From assembly GCA_964507325.1 (NCBI GenBank), contig CAZDQL010000036.1, positions 1 through 58,066 on the forward strand: DNA of 58,066 nt, written 5' to 3'. Every line of letters starts with the position of its first letter. Within the stretch, counting starts at the first letter, position 1. The translations under genes were made by a program, and so were the position numbers. Positions 43,678 through 52,106 of this stretch are shown piece after piece. The notes beneath the pieces were generated by a model, which saw only the letters and a program-made list of their open reading frames with translations, was not told the origin of the DNA and did not search any database. Source of the stretch: CAZDQL01 sp964507325. GTDB lineage: Bacteria > Planctomycetota > UBA1135 > GCA-002686595.

Positions 43678-43683
43678 TACCCT
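43678..43683 (+). promoter_or_regulatory. -10-like TACCCT, 6 bases before GTG
   Basis: TACCCT-N6-GTG stands in front of the membrane-protein gene and supports GTG 43690 as the start. Confidence 0.45.
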
Positions 43684-43689
43684 GCCCCC

Positions 43690-44307
43690 GTGCAGCGCCT
43701 CCGCATCGGACGGATCCCCGACCCCGCGCGGGCCCACGGGGCCTGGGTGTACCTCGGCCTCTCGGTCCTGGCGGGGGCTCTGAGCGCGGTGCGGGAGGGG
43801 TGGTTGCCCGCGCTCCTGGCGGGACTCGGGTTCGCGGGGGTGTTCCTGGCCGCGAGCGCGGTGGCGATCGGATGGAGGAAGGCGCTCCGCAGACTCCTCC
43901 TCGGCCTCGCCCTGGCCCTGCTGGCACCCGCGGCGGCGCTCGCTCTGGGGGCGGACCCCACCTTCTTTGCCTTCGGCCTCCTGGCGCTCTTCCCCGCGGG
44001 GATCTCCGCCTGGTTCGCCGAGCTGCGCGGTTTCCAGTCGCCGATCGCGTTGGCGCTGGGGATCACCGCCCTGGTGGTGGCGGCCCCCTCAGCGGCCTGC
44101 GCCGGAGGAGCGGACCTGACGCGCAGCCTGGTCCTGCTCGCGCTCCTGCTCCCCTTCTTCATCTGGCGCGCGCTGCGCATCCTCGGGATCCTGCGCGAGG
44201 AGAAGCAGCCCGACCGCAGCGCCCTGCGTCGGCGGGGCCAGCGGGAGGCGTTCCTGGCGGTGGGGTGGACCTTTCTGGCGGTGGTGGTGATCCACCTGAT
44301 CCCGTGA
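43690..44307 (+). CDS. Polytopic membrane protein (possibly YwiC-like)
   Basis: The 205 residues start at GTG and contain about six hydrophobic segments. An N-terminal HGAWVYLGLSVLAG stretch recalls YwiC-like proteins, whose members share a His-Gly-Ala-Trp opening. The function is unknown; the family is thought to be a transporter or an enzyme of the inner membrane. The start is supported by a TACCCT hexamer six bases upstream. The last 219 bases overlap, antisense, the end of the esterase frame. Confidence 0.6.
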   Translation: MQRLRIGRIPDPARAHGAWVYLGLSVLAGALSAVREGWLPALLAGLGFAGVFLAASAVAIGWRKALRRLLLGLALALLAPAAALALGADPTFFAFGLLALFPAGISAWFAELRGFQSPIALALGITALVVAAPSAACAGGADLTRSLVLLALLLPFFIWRALRILGILREEKQPDRSALRRRGQREAFLAVGWTFLAVVVIHLIP

Positions 44308-45228
44308 TCCGGGGGCAGGGGCATCGCCGGGGTTGGGATCCTCCACGGGTCGGGTGTAGCGCGTCAGGAACTCATCCACCTCGAGCGTCAGCCGATCCCG
44401 CCGCTTGCCGAGGTCGCGGTTGATCGCTGCGTGGCTCTTGGCGATCGCCAGCGTCTTGGAGGGAGAACCGGCGGCGGTGAGGGCCTGCGCGAGCTCCTGC
44501 GAGAGGGTCTTCGCACTCCCCCGTCGCAGCGCTCCATGGACCACCAGGAAGGGGGGGATCCCCTTGTCGGGAGCGACGTGGTGGCGCGGGGAGGCGTCGC
44601 GCCAGGGGTCCTCCTCCCCCTCGCCGCGCGGGCCGAAGGCCCGGGTCCACATGGTGAGCATGCGCTCGCCGGCCCCCAGCTCGTCGACGTGCCGCGGCAG
44701 GTCGTACGCCGCGCCGTCGAGCAGCACCACGCCGCGCAGGATGGCGAGGGACTTGTCGTGGGCCGCCAGCCGCCGATCGTCGGTGGCGACCAGGGCCGCC
44801 AGGTGCGCGCCCGCAGAGTGCCCCATGAGGGCCATGCGTCCGGGGTCGCCGCCGTACTTCGCGACGTGGTCGTGCACCCACGCGATCGCCCGCGCCACGT
44901 CCTGCACCTGGGCGGGGTGGCGCACGGCTGGTGCGAGACGGTAGTTGAGGCTGACGTAGACGAAGCCCTCTGCGACGAAGAAGGGCGCCTGCACCTCGGC
45001 CATCGCGGCGCCGCCCTTGTCGCCGATCTGCCACCCGCCGCCGTGGATCATCACCAGCACGGGAAGACCTTCGCCGCGGCCTGGAGCGTAGAGATCGAGG
45101 GAGAGCAGGCGCGGGTCGACCCCCTCCACCGAGTGGTAGGGCAGATCGCGGTGCACGCGGGGGGCGGGCGTCGCCTCGGCGGCGGGCTCCTGGGGGCCGA
45201 GAAGGGCACAGAGCAGCAGGGTCAGCAT
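44089..45228 (-). CDS. Secreted alpha/beta-hydrolase (BD-FAE/esterase-lipase type)
   Basis: The frame from ATG 45228 (GGAGGA upstream) gives 379 residues with a signal peptide (MLTLLLCALLGPQEPAAEA). The hydrolase core shows the oxyanion motif HGGGWQIGD, the nucleophile elbow GHSAG, and a C-terminal His in AKSHAAINRD. These features fit carboxylesterases or acyl hydrolases acting outside the cytoplasm. The fold ends near FLTRYTRP; the remaining 70 residues are Gln/Arg-rich low-complexity sequence antisense to the membrane-protein gene. Either the two genes truly overlap, or the stop was lost by mutation or a frameshift near 44310. Confidence 0.78.
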   Translation of the reverse strand: MLTLLLCALLGPQEPAAEATPAPRVHRDLPYHSVEGVDPRLLSLDLYAPGRGEGLPVLVMIHGGGWQIGDKGGAAMAEVQAPFFVAEGFVYVSLNYRLAPAVRHPAQVQDVARAIAWVHDHVAKYGGDPGRMALMGHSAGAHLAALVATDDRRLAAHDKSLAILRGVVLLDGAAYDLPRHVDELGAGERMLTMWTRAFGPRGEGEEDPWRDASPRHHVAPDKGIPPFLVVHGALRRGSAKTLSQELAQALTAAGSPSKTLAIAKSHAAINRDLGKRRDRLTLEVDEFLTRYTRPVEDPNPGDAPAPGSRDQVDHHHRQKGPPHRQERLPLAPPTQGAAVGLLLLAQDPEDAQRAPDEEGEQEREQDQAARQVRSSGAGR

Positions 45229-45260
45229 GGTCCTCCAACCCCTTGGGCGGGGCTTGGTTT

Positions 45261-45456
45261 TGAACTGCCTCCCTTCAGTGGGCACGGGGCGCCCCGGTGC
45301 CGGCCTTTCCCCAGCCGCTTCATCTCCCAGGCCCGTCCCAGCCGGCCCTCGAGGGTCGGGCGGGCCTGTTCCGAGGGGAGGACGCTCGAAGTCATTGCTA
45401 TCAGCGGATTTGCGGCGAGAGTCTCCCCGGAATGCCCACTGAAAGGGGGCTGTTCA
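45261..45456. mobile_element. Putative 196-bp MITE-like element with 24-bp terminal inverted repeats
   Basis: The left end, TGAACTGCCTCCCTTCAG... (45261-45284), is the inverse of 45433-45456 with 21 of 24 bases matching and ends TG...CA. The ends resemble IS3-family termini in style (inference). The interior encodes nothing and carries a long palindromic section around CCCTCGAGGG (45355-45364) flanked by AGGCCCG and CGGGCCT. No clear target-site duplication is visible. It fills the gap between the asparaginase and esterase genes. Confidence 0.5.
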
Positions 45457-45473
45457 GTCTGGCTACTGAGGGG

Positions 45474-46499
45474 TCAGCGCTCGAAGAAACGCTTCTGGAT
45501 CTCCACCGGAGAGGTGGTCTCAAGGAGCAACAGGGACAGGAGCACCCGCGACTTGGCCGGGTTCAGGCTGCCGGAGGCCACGAAGCCCGCCGCGTCGTCG
45601 TCGATCTCGACGCCGCGGGCGACGAAGCCGCTGAGGGTGCGGGTGCTGCGCACCACCGGAACGCCGCCCCGCACCGCCTCGGCGAGGGCGTCCAACACCG
45701 GCCGCGGGGCGTTGCCGTTCCCCACCCCCGCCAGCACCAGGCCCCGCGCTCCGCGCTCGATGCTGGCCTCCACCAGGTCGGGCTGCATCCCCGCGCAGGC
45801 GTAGAGCACGTCCACCCGCGGCAGATCCTCGAGCCCTTCCAGGGAGACCTGCCCGCGCGGCGAGCGCGCCGCCGAGCGGCGGAAGAAGACCGCCCGGGTG
45901 GCGACGATCGCTCCGGCGGCACCCAGGTCGGGGGACTGGAAGGTCGAGACCTGGGCCGTGGTGGTCTTGGTCACTCCGCGCGCGGTGTGGATCTTCTCGT
46001 CGAGTACGACCAGCACGCCGCGCCGGCGCGCCTCGGGGGAGACCCCCACGCGCACCGAGTCGAGGATGTTGCGCGGACCGTCGGCGGAGATCCCCGTCGC
46101 CGGTCTCAGAGCCCCCGTCACCACCACCGGTTGGGGGAAGTCGAGGACCTGGTCGAGGAAGAAGGCGGTCTCCTCCATCGTGTCGGTGCCGTGGATCACG
46201 AGGATCCCGTCGACCCCCTCCTCCAGGAGCGCCTGGGCGCGGCGGGCGAGGGTCAACCAGACCGGCGGCGCCATGCTCTGGCTCCCGACTTGGGCGACCG
46301 TCTCCATGCTCAAGCGCGCCAAGGTGCGCGCCTCGGGAACCGACTCGAAGAGCACCTCGGCGGAGAGGGACGCCGGGCGATAGGCGCGGTGCTCGGGCGA
46401 ACTGCTCGCCCCCGCGATCGTTCCGCCGGTGGCTAGCACCGCCAGGTGCGGCGGATCCCCTTCCGGCATCTCCGGTCGTTCCCCATGGCTCTCGGTCAT
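45474..46499 (-). CDS. L-asparaginase (type II-like)
   Basis: The 341 residues show both asparaginase signatures: ATGGTIAG with nucleophile Thr27, and HGTDTMEET with the Thr/Asp/Lys triad region (VVTGALRPAT follows). The second subdomain has YACAGMQPDL and GVGNGNAP. It hydrolyses asparagine to aspartate and ammonia. No signal peptide is apparent, so it is probably cytoplasmic despite the type II-like motifs. It lies 12 bp downstream of the second sigma-fusion gene on the same strand. Confidence 0.92.
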   Translation of the reverse strand: MTESHGERPEMPEGDPPHLAVLATGGTIAGASSSPEHRAYRPASLSAEVLFESVPEARTLARLSMETVAQVGSQSMAPPVWLTLARRAQALLEEGVDGILVIHGTDTMEETAFFLDQVLDFPQPVVVTGALRPATGISADGPRNILDSVRVGVSPEARRRGVLVVLDEKIHTARGVTKTTTAQVSTFQSPDLGAAGAIVATRAVFFRRSAARSPRGQVSLEGLEDLPRVDVLYACAGMQPDLVEASIERGARGLVLAGVGNGNAPRPVLDALAEAVRGGVPVVRSTRTLSGFVARGVEIDDDAAGFVASGSLNPAKSRVLLSLLLLETTSPVEIQKRFFER

Positions 46500-46511
46500 C
46501 GGCGGGGGAGC

Positions 46512-48998
46512 TTACGGCACGCTCAAGCGCAGCTCCAGTGGCTCGCCGGGGAGCAGTTCTACGGGCTGGGAGGTGGTCCCGCGCCCCTCCACGAAGGCGG
46601 AGACGTCGTAGGCCCCCGGCGGCAAGGGACCGACCCAGTCCAGGCGCGAGTCGAGCCCCCATCGCTGCCATGCCCACGGGTGGTGTCTATCGCGCAGGCC
46701 AGTCAGCACGCGTCCGCCGCGGTCGTGCACGCGCACCTGGGCGCGCAGGGGTCGGTCGAGGGAGTCCACCACGGTCGCGGCCAGCACCGCGCCGGCTTCG
46801 AGCTGGAGCTCCAGCTCGGCATCCCCCTCTCCCCGCGGGACGCGAACGCCTTCCTCTGTGAGGAGCGCCTCTCGGTCGGTGCGGCAGTGGAGGGTGTACT
46901 CCCCCGCCGGCAAGGGGCTGGTGCGGAAGGCCCCCTCGTCATCGGTCCGCGTCGCGGTGATCGGGTTCAGGAGCCGGCCCTCCCCGTCGTAGATCCAGAG
47001 CGGCGCCTGGGCGGCGGGAAGCCCCCGGGAGTCGACCACGCGGCCGGTGATGCCATGCCCCTCGCCCAGGACCAGACGCACGCCGTCGATCACGCTCCCT
47101 GCCTCGAGCGACAGTCCATGGCGGGCGGCCAGCGCGAGGTGACCCTCCTCGTCTTCGGCAGCCAACAGGTAGCGTCCGGGGGGCAGGCAACGGTACTCGA
47201 AGGCCCCATCCCCTGCGGTGATGCGCTGGTCCTGCATGCCACTCAGGTCGTGGCGGTATTCGGCGCCCTCCTCGAGGAACAGGCTCACCCGCGCTCCGGC
47301 GACCGGCTCTCCACCGGAGTCCGCCACCACGCCCGAGAGCACCCCACTGGGCAGTGCGAAGTCGAGCGTGGACTCACTCGTCGCGGGCACGTCGACGCGG
47401 AACTCCTGGTGGCCCTGGGGGCCCGCGACCTTCACGAACCACGGCCCGGCCCGGGTGAGCTCGACCTCGTAGTGACCCTGCTCGTCGCTCTCGAGGAACT
47501 TCTGGTGCGAGGCGGCATCGGGGCCCTCGGCCATCCAGTGCAGGCTGCCCTGGAAGGGCGCCCCGTCCTGGGTGAGACCGCCGCGCACGACGACACCGGG
47601 GGGCGGCGGGCCGCCAAGGGTGACGAAGCGCTCCTCCCCCTCCTCCACCGTCACCGTCGTCTGGGAGAGGTGATCCACGATGCTGCCTCCCAGCTCCTCC
47701 ACGAGCGAGGCATCGGGGAGGCAGACGAGCTCCCACTCGCCGGCGTTCAAGCAGCGCTCGTCGAAGCCCCCCTCGGCGTCGGTGGTGACGGTGCGCTTGA
47801 GTCCCGTCTCCTTCTGCAACAGGCGCAAGGGCGTCTCTCCCATCGGCGCTCCGTCGATGCGCAGGACCTCGCCGTGGATGCGCGCGCCCACGCGCAGGAC
47901 GAGCACCACCTCGTCCCCCTGGTAGCTGCCACCCAAGTCGAGGATCATCTCGGCGCTGGGGGTACTCCCCTCCTTTCCCGCGACGAGGCGGGTCGCCCCA
48001 GGCGCCAGCCCCTCGAGGAGGAAGCGTCCCCCGTCCACCGTCTGCACCCGAGGCAGCTCGCCTGCGAGCTCTCCCTGGGCGAGCAGTTGCACGAGCTCGA
48101 ACAGGGTGCCCGTGCACACGGTCGCTCCGACGACCCCGTCGCCTCCCGGGGACAGGACGCGCCCGCGGACGAACAAGTCGTCGGGGACGTCGCGTGGCTC
48201 GCTGCCCGGGGCGGAGGCTTCGATCGGGACCTTCCGTCGTGTCTGCGCAGGGAGCACCGTCGATCGCTCCGGTTCGGCAGGTCCTCCCGCCGCGAGTCGG
48301 CCCCGATCCTCGCCGGGGGGATCGACGGCGGGGGTGGGGCTCCAAGGTGATCCGGAGAGCAGGGTCACACCCCCGATCAGGCCCACCAGAACCAGCGCGA
48401 AGGACAAGGTCTTCACGTTCATGGCCAACACTCCTAGCGCGGAGGCCTGCGAAGGTGTCGAGCGCAGCGTGGAAGGCAGGCCACCTAGCACCCACGCGCG
48501 CCAATCCGATCCCCGTTGCCGCGCGAGACGCTCACCGAGAAGCTCCAGCCCCCGTCGCACACGCCAACGCACCGTGTCTGCGGGACATCCCATGCGCCGT
48601 GCGACCTCCCGAGCGCTGAGCCCTTCCTGGAAGACCAGGAGGAGGGCAGAGCGGTAGGGCTCCTGCAGCGCCAGGAGCTCGCGGGCGACCACCTGCTGGA
48701 CCTCGCTGCGCTCGACCAGCTCGGCGGTCGAGGGCAGCTCCTGACGGCGCGCCGCCCGAGCCTCGCGCTCGCGGCGCCGCGCCGCTGCGCGCCGTGCGGC
48801 TGCGATCGAGCGCCTCAGCGCTCCCGCCAACCAGGAGCGCGTCGGCCGCCACCCGGGCCGGTTGGTCCGTCCCGCCGCCAGCCACACCTCCTGACAGGCG
48901 TCTTCCGCCAAGCCCGGATCCGCCACCAGGGCGCGCGCCAAGCCAGCCAACCAGCGGGAGTCCGCCAGGACTGATCGAGGATCCAGTTCGTAGGGCAT
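46512..48998 (-). CDS. Transmembrane fusion: ECF-like sigma factor + TM helix + CarboxypepD_reg (CnaB-like) repeats
   Basis: The 828 residues mirror the protein at 40474-43542. A sigma-70 region 2 (about 15-75, DPGLAEDACQEVWLAAG, RSWLAGALRRSIA) and region 4 (about 105-160, EGLSAREVARRMGCPADTVR) precede a single TM helix (about 197-215, LSFALVLVGLIGGVTLL). The exported portion of about 600 residues contains repeated carboxypeptidase-regulatory domains (RGRVLSPGGDGVVGATV, GVVADSGGEPVAGARV, GRVVDSRGLPAAQAP) and ends in a beta-sandwich. Again an internal Met stands at the TM helix (LAMNVKTLS). The sigma part is shorter and less canonical in region 2 than that of the first fusion. No anti-sigma gene is adjacent. 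Confidence 0.82.
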   Translation of the reverse strand: MPYELDPRSVLADSRWLAGLARALVADPGLAEDACQEVWLAAGRTNRPGWRPTRSWLAGALRRSIAAARRAAARRREREARAARRQELPSTAELVERSEVQQVVARELLALQEPYRSALLLVFQEGLSAREVARRMGCPADTVRWRVRRGLELLGERLARQRGSDWRAWVLGGLPSTLRSTPSQASALGVLAMNVKTLSFALVLVGLIGGVTLLSGSPWSPTPAVDPPGEDRGRLAAGGPAEPERSTVLPAQTRRKVPIEASAPGSEPRDVPDDLFVRGRVLSPGGDGVVGATVCTGTLFELVQLLAQGELAGELPRVQTVDGGRFLLEGLAPGATRLVAGKEGSTPSAEMILDLGGSYQGDEVVLVLRVGARIHGEVLRIDGAPMGETPLRLLQKETGLKRTVTTDAEGGFDERCLNAGEWELVCLPDASLVEELGGSIVDHLSQTTVTVEEGEERFVTLGGPPPPGVVVRGGLTQDGAPFQGSLHWMAEGPDAASHQKFLESDEQGHYEVELTRAGPWFVKVAGPQGHQEFRVDVPATSESTLDFALPSGVLSGVVADSGGEPVAGARVSLFLEEGAEYRHDLSGMQDQRITAGDGAFEYRCLPPGRYLLAAEDEEGHLALAARHGLSLEAGSVIDGVRLVLGEGHGITGRVVDSRGLPAAQAPLWIYDGEGRLLNPITATRTDDEGAFRTSPLPAGEYTLHCRTDREALLTEEGVRVPRGEGDAELELQLEAGAVLAATVVDSLDRPLRAQVRVHDRGGRVLTGLRDRHHPWAWQRWGLDSRLDWVGPLPPGAYDVSAFVEGRGTTSQPVELLPGEPLELRLSVP

Positions 48999-49083
48999 GT
49001 CCGCCCCCCTACGGTCGCTGCGCTCCGAAAAGCGAGTGGTTTCGGGGGACTTACGCGCGACGAGGCCAGATGCAGCAGCGAGA

Positions 49084-50841
49084 TCAGTTGAACAACACCG
49101 ACACCCCGTCCGTGAAGTTCGAGGTCGACCCGGGGTTGTGGTCCCGGAACCAGGCCTGGAAGTTCCACGTCTCCCCCGGCAGGACCGGCGTGCCGATCGG
49201 GCTGGGGAGCTGGGTCAGGTCCACGGGGATGCCGAACTGGCCGTCGGGGCCCGAGCTCTGGGCCAGCAGGGCGTAGCGTCCGATCACTCCCCCCAGGCAC
49301 AGGTTGCCCTGGGAGCCGCCGGGCATGACGACGAAGCCCTGGGTGCCTGCCACCAGGAAGTAGCCGAACTCGTTGGCGGGCATCTGATGGGCGACCAGGC
49401 GCAGGTCGAGGTCCGCGACGACGTCGCTCCCCACCGCCAGGATCTCCGCCGAGGCGCCGGTGGAGTTCGTCACCGCGGGGCCGCAGTACTGCACACCGAC
49501 GGTTCCGTAGTCGTCGGTCAGGGCCTTGATGCAGAAGTTGGCGCTGTCGTCGAAGTCGTAGAGGTCCTCCCAGGTGGACCCGTTGAAGTAGTAGCTCTGT
49601 CCCGGGTCCGCGGAGGACTCCACCGTGACGCGATAGCTCGCGCCGAGGAGCACCGGCACGTCCGAGGTGCAGTCGTAGGGCTGTCCACCCTGGGAGAGCT
49701 CCAGGTAGAGGCAGAAGTCCTCTCCCGCCAGGAGCAGCGGGGGGGAGGCGAGATCGATCGTGTGGAAGCCCGTGCGCTCGACGGTGCCCGCGGCCGAGGC
49801 CAACTCACCCAAGAGCTGCCCGCCACTGAACTCGGCGTAGACCTTGACGGTGTAATCCACGTCGTCCGCGGCGGTGTAGAAGCTCACCGCGGTGAGCTGC
49901 TCCACTCCCGTGGTTCCGCCGGTGGCGGTGAAGACGTTGAAGGCCTCCGAGCTGTCGGTCTTGGTGTCGCGCCAGCCGTGGTAGTCGTGGTAGTAGGTGT
50001 TGTCGTAGGGCAGGGGCACGACCTCCTGGAAGGAGATGGCGCCCATCTCGGGCTGCTGGCAGCAGTGCTTGTCGTAGTAGGAGATCCAGAAGTAGCCGCT
50101 CTCTCCCCAGCCACTCCCCCAGCTGTTCTTGCACAGCCAGGCGCCCGGTTGCGGCGCCTGCGTCACCTTGTCGTCGTCCCAGCCGATGATGGCGATGGCG
50201 TGGTTGGGATCCCGGGAATCGCTGGGCGGCTGGTAGTGGATCGTGCCCCACATGAAGTCGCCGTCGTAGCACATGCACGTGCCCAGGACGCCCTCCTCCA
50301 TGATCGTGAACTTGATGGCGTCGATGTTGCTCAGGTCCGGGTTGGCCACCAGCCACTCGACTCTACGCGGGTAGAAGTAGTGGTAGCTGGGGTCGGAACG
50401 CGGCGGCGGCGTCGAGTACGACTGACCGTCGATGTCCCGCACGGCCCCCTCGTTGCGTGACAGGTAGGCGGAGGTCACGAGATAGTCGCCGCCCATGTGC
50501 ACGTCGAGGCCCGATCCGGAGGGCGGGTCGATGTCGTCGTTGTTGTGCTTGTTGAAGCCGTTCCACCAATCGAGGTGGTACTCCGCCAGGTCGGGCTCGC
50601 CGCTCTCACCAGCCGCCGCCCAGTTGCCGGTCATCATGAGGTTGCCCTCGATGGCCGCCATCGCTCCGTGGGTCCAGCAGGTGCCTCCCTGCTGGCTCTT
50701 GACGGAGGTCACGTAGTTCTGACCGCCCACGTCGCGTAGGTCGAAGGAGCTCGGGGGATCCTGCGCCAAGCAGGGGAAGGTCAGGGCGCTGGTGAGGCAG
50801 GCGACGGTGACGAGACGGGGGATCGGGAGGCTCTTGCTCAC
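49084..50841 (-). CDS. Secreted papain-like (C1) cysteine peptidase with YCGPA C-terminal domain
   Basis: The 585 residues have a signal peptide (ending LTFPCLAQ). The C1 peptidase domain (about 30-260) carries Cys55 in QGGTCWTHGA, His214 in NHAIAIIGWDDD and Asn239 in CKNSWGSGWG, a complete catalytic set. There is no classical propeptide. A beta-sandwich/lectin-like domain follows (about 275-450; family not certain). From about 462 comes the shared C-terminal domain (QYCGPAVTNSTGASA, GSQGNLCLGGVIGRY, ETWNFQAWFRD, NFTDGVSVLFN). It is probably secreted and degrades external protein, with the C-terminal domain serving export or attachment. Confidence 0.88.
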   Translation of the reverse strand: MSKSLPIPRLVTVACLTSALTFPCLAQDPPSSFDLRDVGGQNYVTSVKSQQGGTCWTHGAMAAIEGNLMMTGNWAAAGESGEPDLAEYHLDWWNGFNKHNNDDIDPPSGSGLDVHMGGDYLVTSAYLSRNEGAVRDIDGQSYSTPPPRSDPSYHYFYPRRVEWLVANPDLSNIDAIKFTIMEEGVLGTCMCYDGDFMWGTIHYQPPSDSRDPNHAIAIIGWDDDKVTQAPQPGAWLCKNSWGSGWGESGYFWISYYDKHCCQQPEMGAISFQEVVPLPYDNTYYHDYHGWRDTKTDSSEAFNVFTATGGTTGVEQLTAVSFYTAADDVDYTVKVYAEFSGGQLLGELASAAGTVERTGFHTIDLASPPLLLAGEDFCLYLELSQGGQPYDCTSDVPVLLGASYRVTVESSADPGQSYYFNGSTWEDLYDFDDSANFCIKALTDDYGTVGVQYCGPAVTNSTGASAEILAVGSDVVADLDLRLVAHQMPANEFGYFLVAGTQGFVVMPGGSQGNLCLGGVIGRYALLAQSSGPDGQFGIPVDLTQLPSPIGTPVLPGETWNFQAWFRDHNPGSTSNFTDGVSVLFN

Positions 50842-50909
50842 GGCTCTGCGCTCCAGTCAGCGGGGCTCGGCGAGGGTGCGTGGGAGTCCCGATGGTACCC
50901 CAGCCGCCG

Positions 50910-52106
50910 TCATTCCAGGGCGATGCGACGGCCCTGCTCCGCGGACAGGTAGCCGCTGTAGATCACGCGCGTCGCCTCCACCCCCAGCTCGCCGTCGGAC
51001 AGCACCGGCCGCCCCTCCGCGACCGCCAGGACGAACTCCTGGCACATGTCGCGGTGCCCCGACGTCCAGTCCTCGACGGGGATCGGCGTGTTCCACCCCG
51101 CTTGGGTGGAGGCCTTCTCCATGATGTACTCCTCGCCGAAGGCCCCGTCCCGCACGGCGTAGGAGCGCAGGGACTCGTCGGGGGAGGGCTTGCAGACCAG
51201 GTGACAGGTCGAGGCGTCGATCTCGAGCCGGCTCTCCATCCCCCCCAGTTGGCAATCGGAGCCGCGCGCGATGGCGCGCGTGCCGTCTGAGAAGTGCAGG
51301 ATCAGGCAGGCCCAGTTCTCGACGTCCACCCAACCGGTGGCGATCTCCGGTTCGACGCCCGCGGCGGCGGGGCGGGCGAGGTCGGCCACCTCGCAGGTGA
51401 CCGCAGTGGGGCGGATCGGAACGCCGTCGCGGGCCAACCCCTCGGCGCGTTTCTGGGCCAACATGGCACCGATCGGGTGCGACGCCAGACGCACCAGCGC
51501 ACCGCCGCCGTTGTAGCGCCAGAGGCGCGAGAACTCGGAGTGGGAGCCGCTGTGGGACTCCCAGCCGCGCATCTCCAGGGTGACCGCCCCGGAGGCGTGC
51601 AGGAGCTCGCGGGCGCGGCGAATCGCTGGCGCGTAGATCCAGTTTTCGCCGTACATGAGTTGCACCCCTGCCGCGCGGCAGGCCTCCACCATCGCCTGGG
51701 CGTCGGCCACCGCCAGCGCGAGCATCTCGGCGCGCGGCTTGCCGGAGATCGCCTCGTCGGGGGCGTCCTCGGGGAGGTCCTGCCCCACGTAGGCGCTCAG
51801 GGGTTTGGTGCAGATTACGTGCTTGCCCGCCGCGGCCGCGCGCTCGGCGAAGGGGCGGTGCAGGTGGTTGGGCACGCAGAGGTCGACCAGCGCCACGTCG
51901 TCGCGGGCCAGGAGCTGGTCCAACTCGTCGCACACGGTCGGGATCCCGTGGCGCTCGGCGTAGGCGTGCGCGCCCTCGAGCGGCTTCGAGTGGACGGCGA
52001 CGATGGGTGCGTCCACGCCAGCCACGTGGGGGTAGCAGCGGGCGCGGGTCTCGGCCAGGAATCCGGCGCCGATGATGCCGACTCCGATGGTGGGGTGTTC
52101 GCTCAT
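50910..52106 (-). CDS. Gfo/Idh/MocA-family oxidoreductase
   Basis: The 398 residues begin with the NAD-binding Rossmann motif VGIIGAGFLAE, followed by DLCVPNHLHRP and EKP-like CTKPL, typical of the family. The C-terminal half has the GFO_IDH_MocA C domain (MLAQKRAEGL, HRDMCQEFVLAVAEGRPV). It is probably a sugar or inositol dehydrogenase with an unknown substrate. ATG 52106 overlaps the stop of the upstream nucleotidyltransferase (4 bp), so the two form an operon concerned with sugar-nucleotide or activated-sugar metabolism. Confidence 0.88.
   Translation of the reverse strand: MSEHPTIGVGIIGAGFLAETRARCYPHVAGVDAPIVAVHSKPLEGAHAYAERHGIPTVCDELDQLLARDDVALVDLCVPNHLHRPFAERAAAAGKHVICTKPLSAYVGQDLPEDAPDEAISGKPRAEMLALAVADAQAMVEACRAAGVQLMYGENWIYAPAIRRARELLHASGAVTLEMRGWESHSGSHSEFSRLWRYNGGGALVRLASHPIGAMLAQKRAEGLARDGVPIRPTAVTCEVADLARPAAAGVEPEIATGWVDVENWACLILHFSDGTRAIARGSDCQLGGMESRLEIDASTCHLVCKPSPDESLRSYAVRDGAFGEEYIMEKASTQAGWNTPIPVEDWTSGHRDMCQEFVLAVAEGRPVLSDGELGVEATRVIYSGYLSAEQGRRIALE

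Noticed and set aside
44431..45804. 457-residue plus-strand frame spanning the inverted-repeat element
   Set aside because: It is antisense to the esterase and asparaginase genes, without domain or ribosome-site support.
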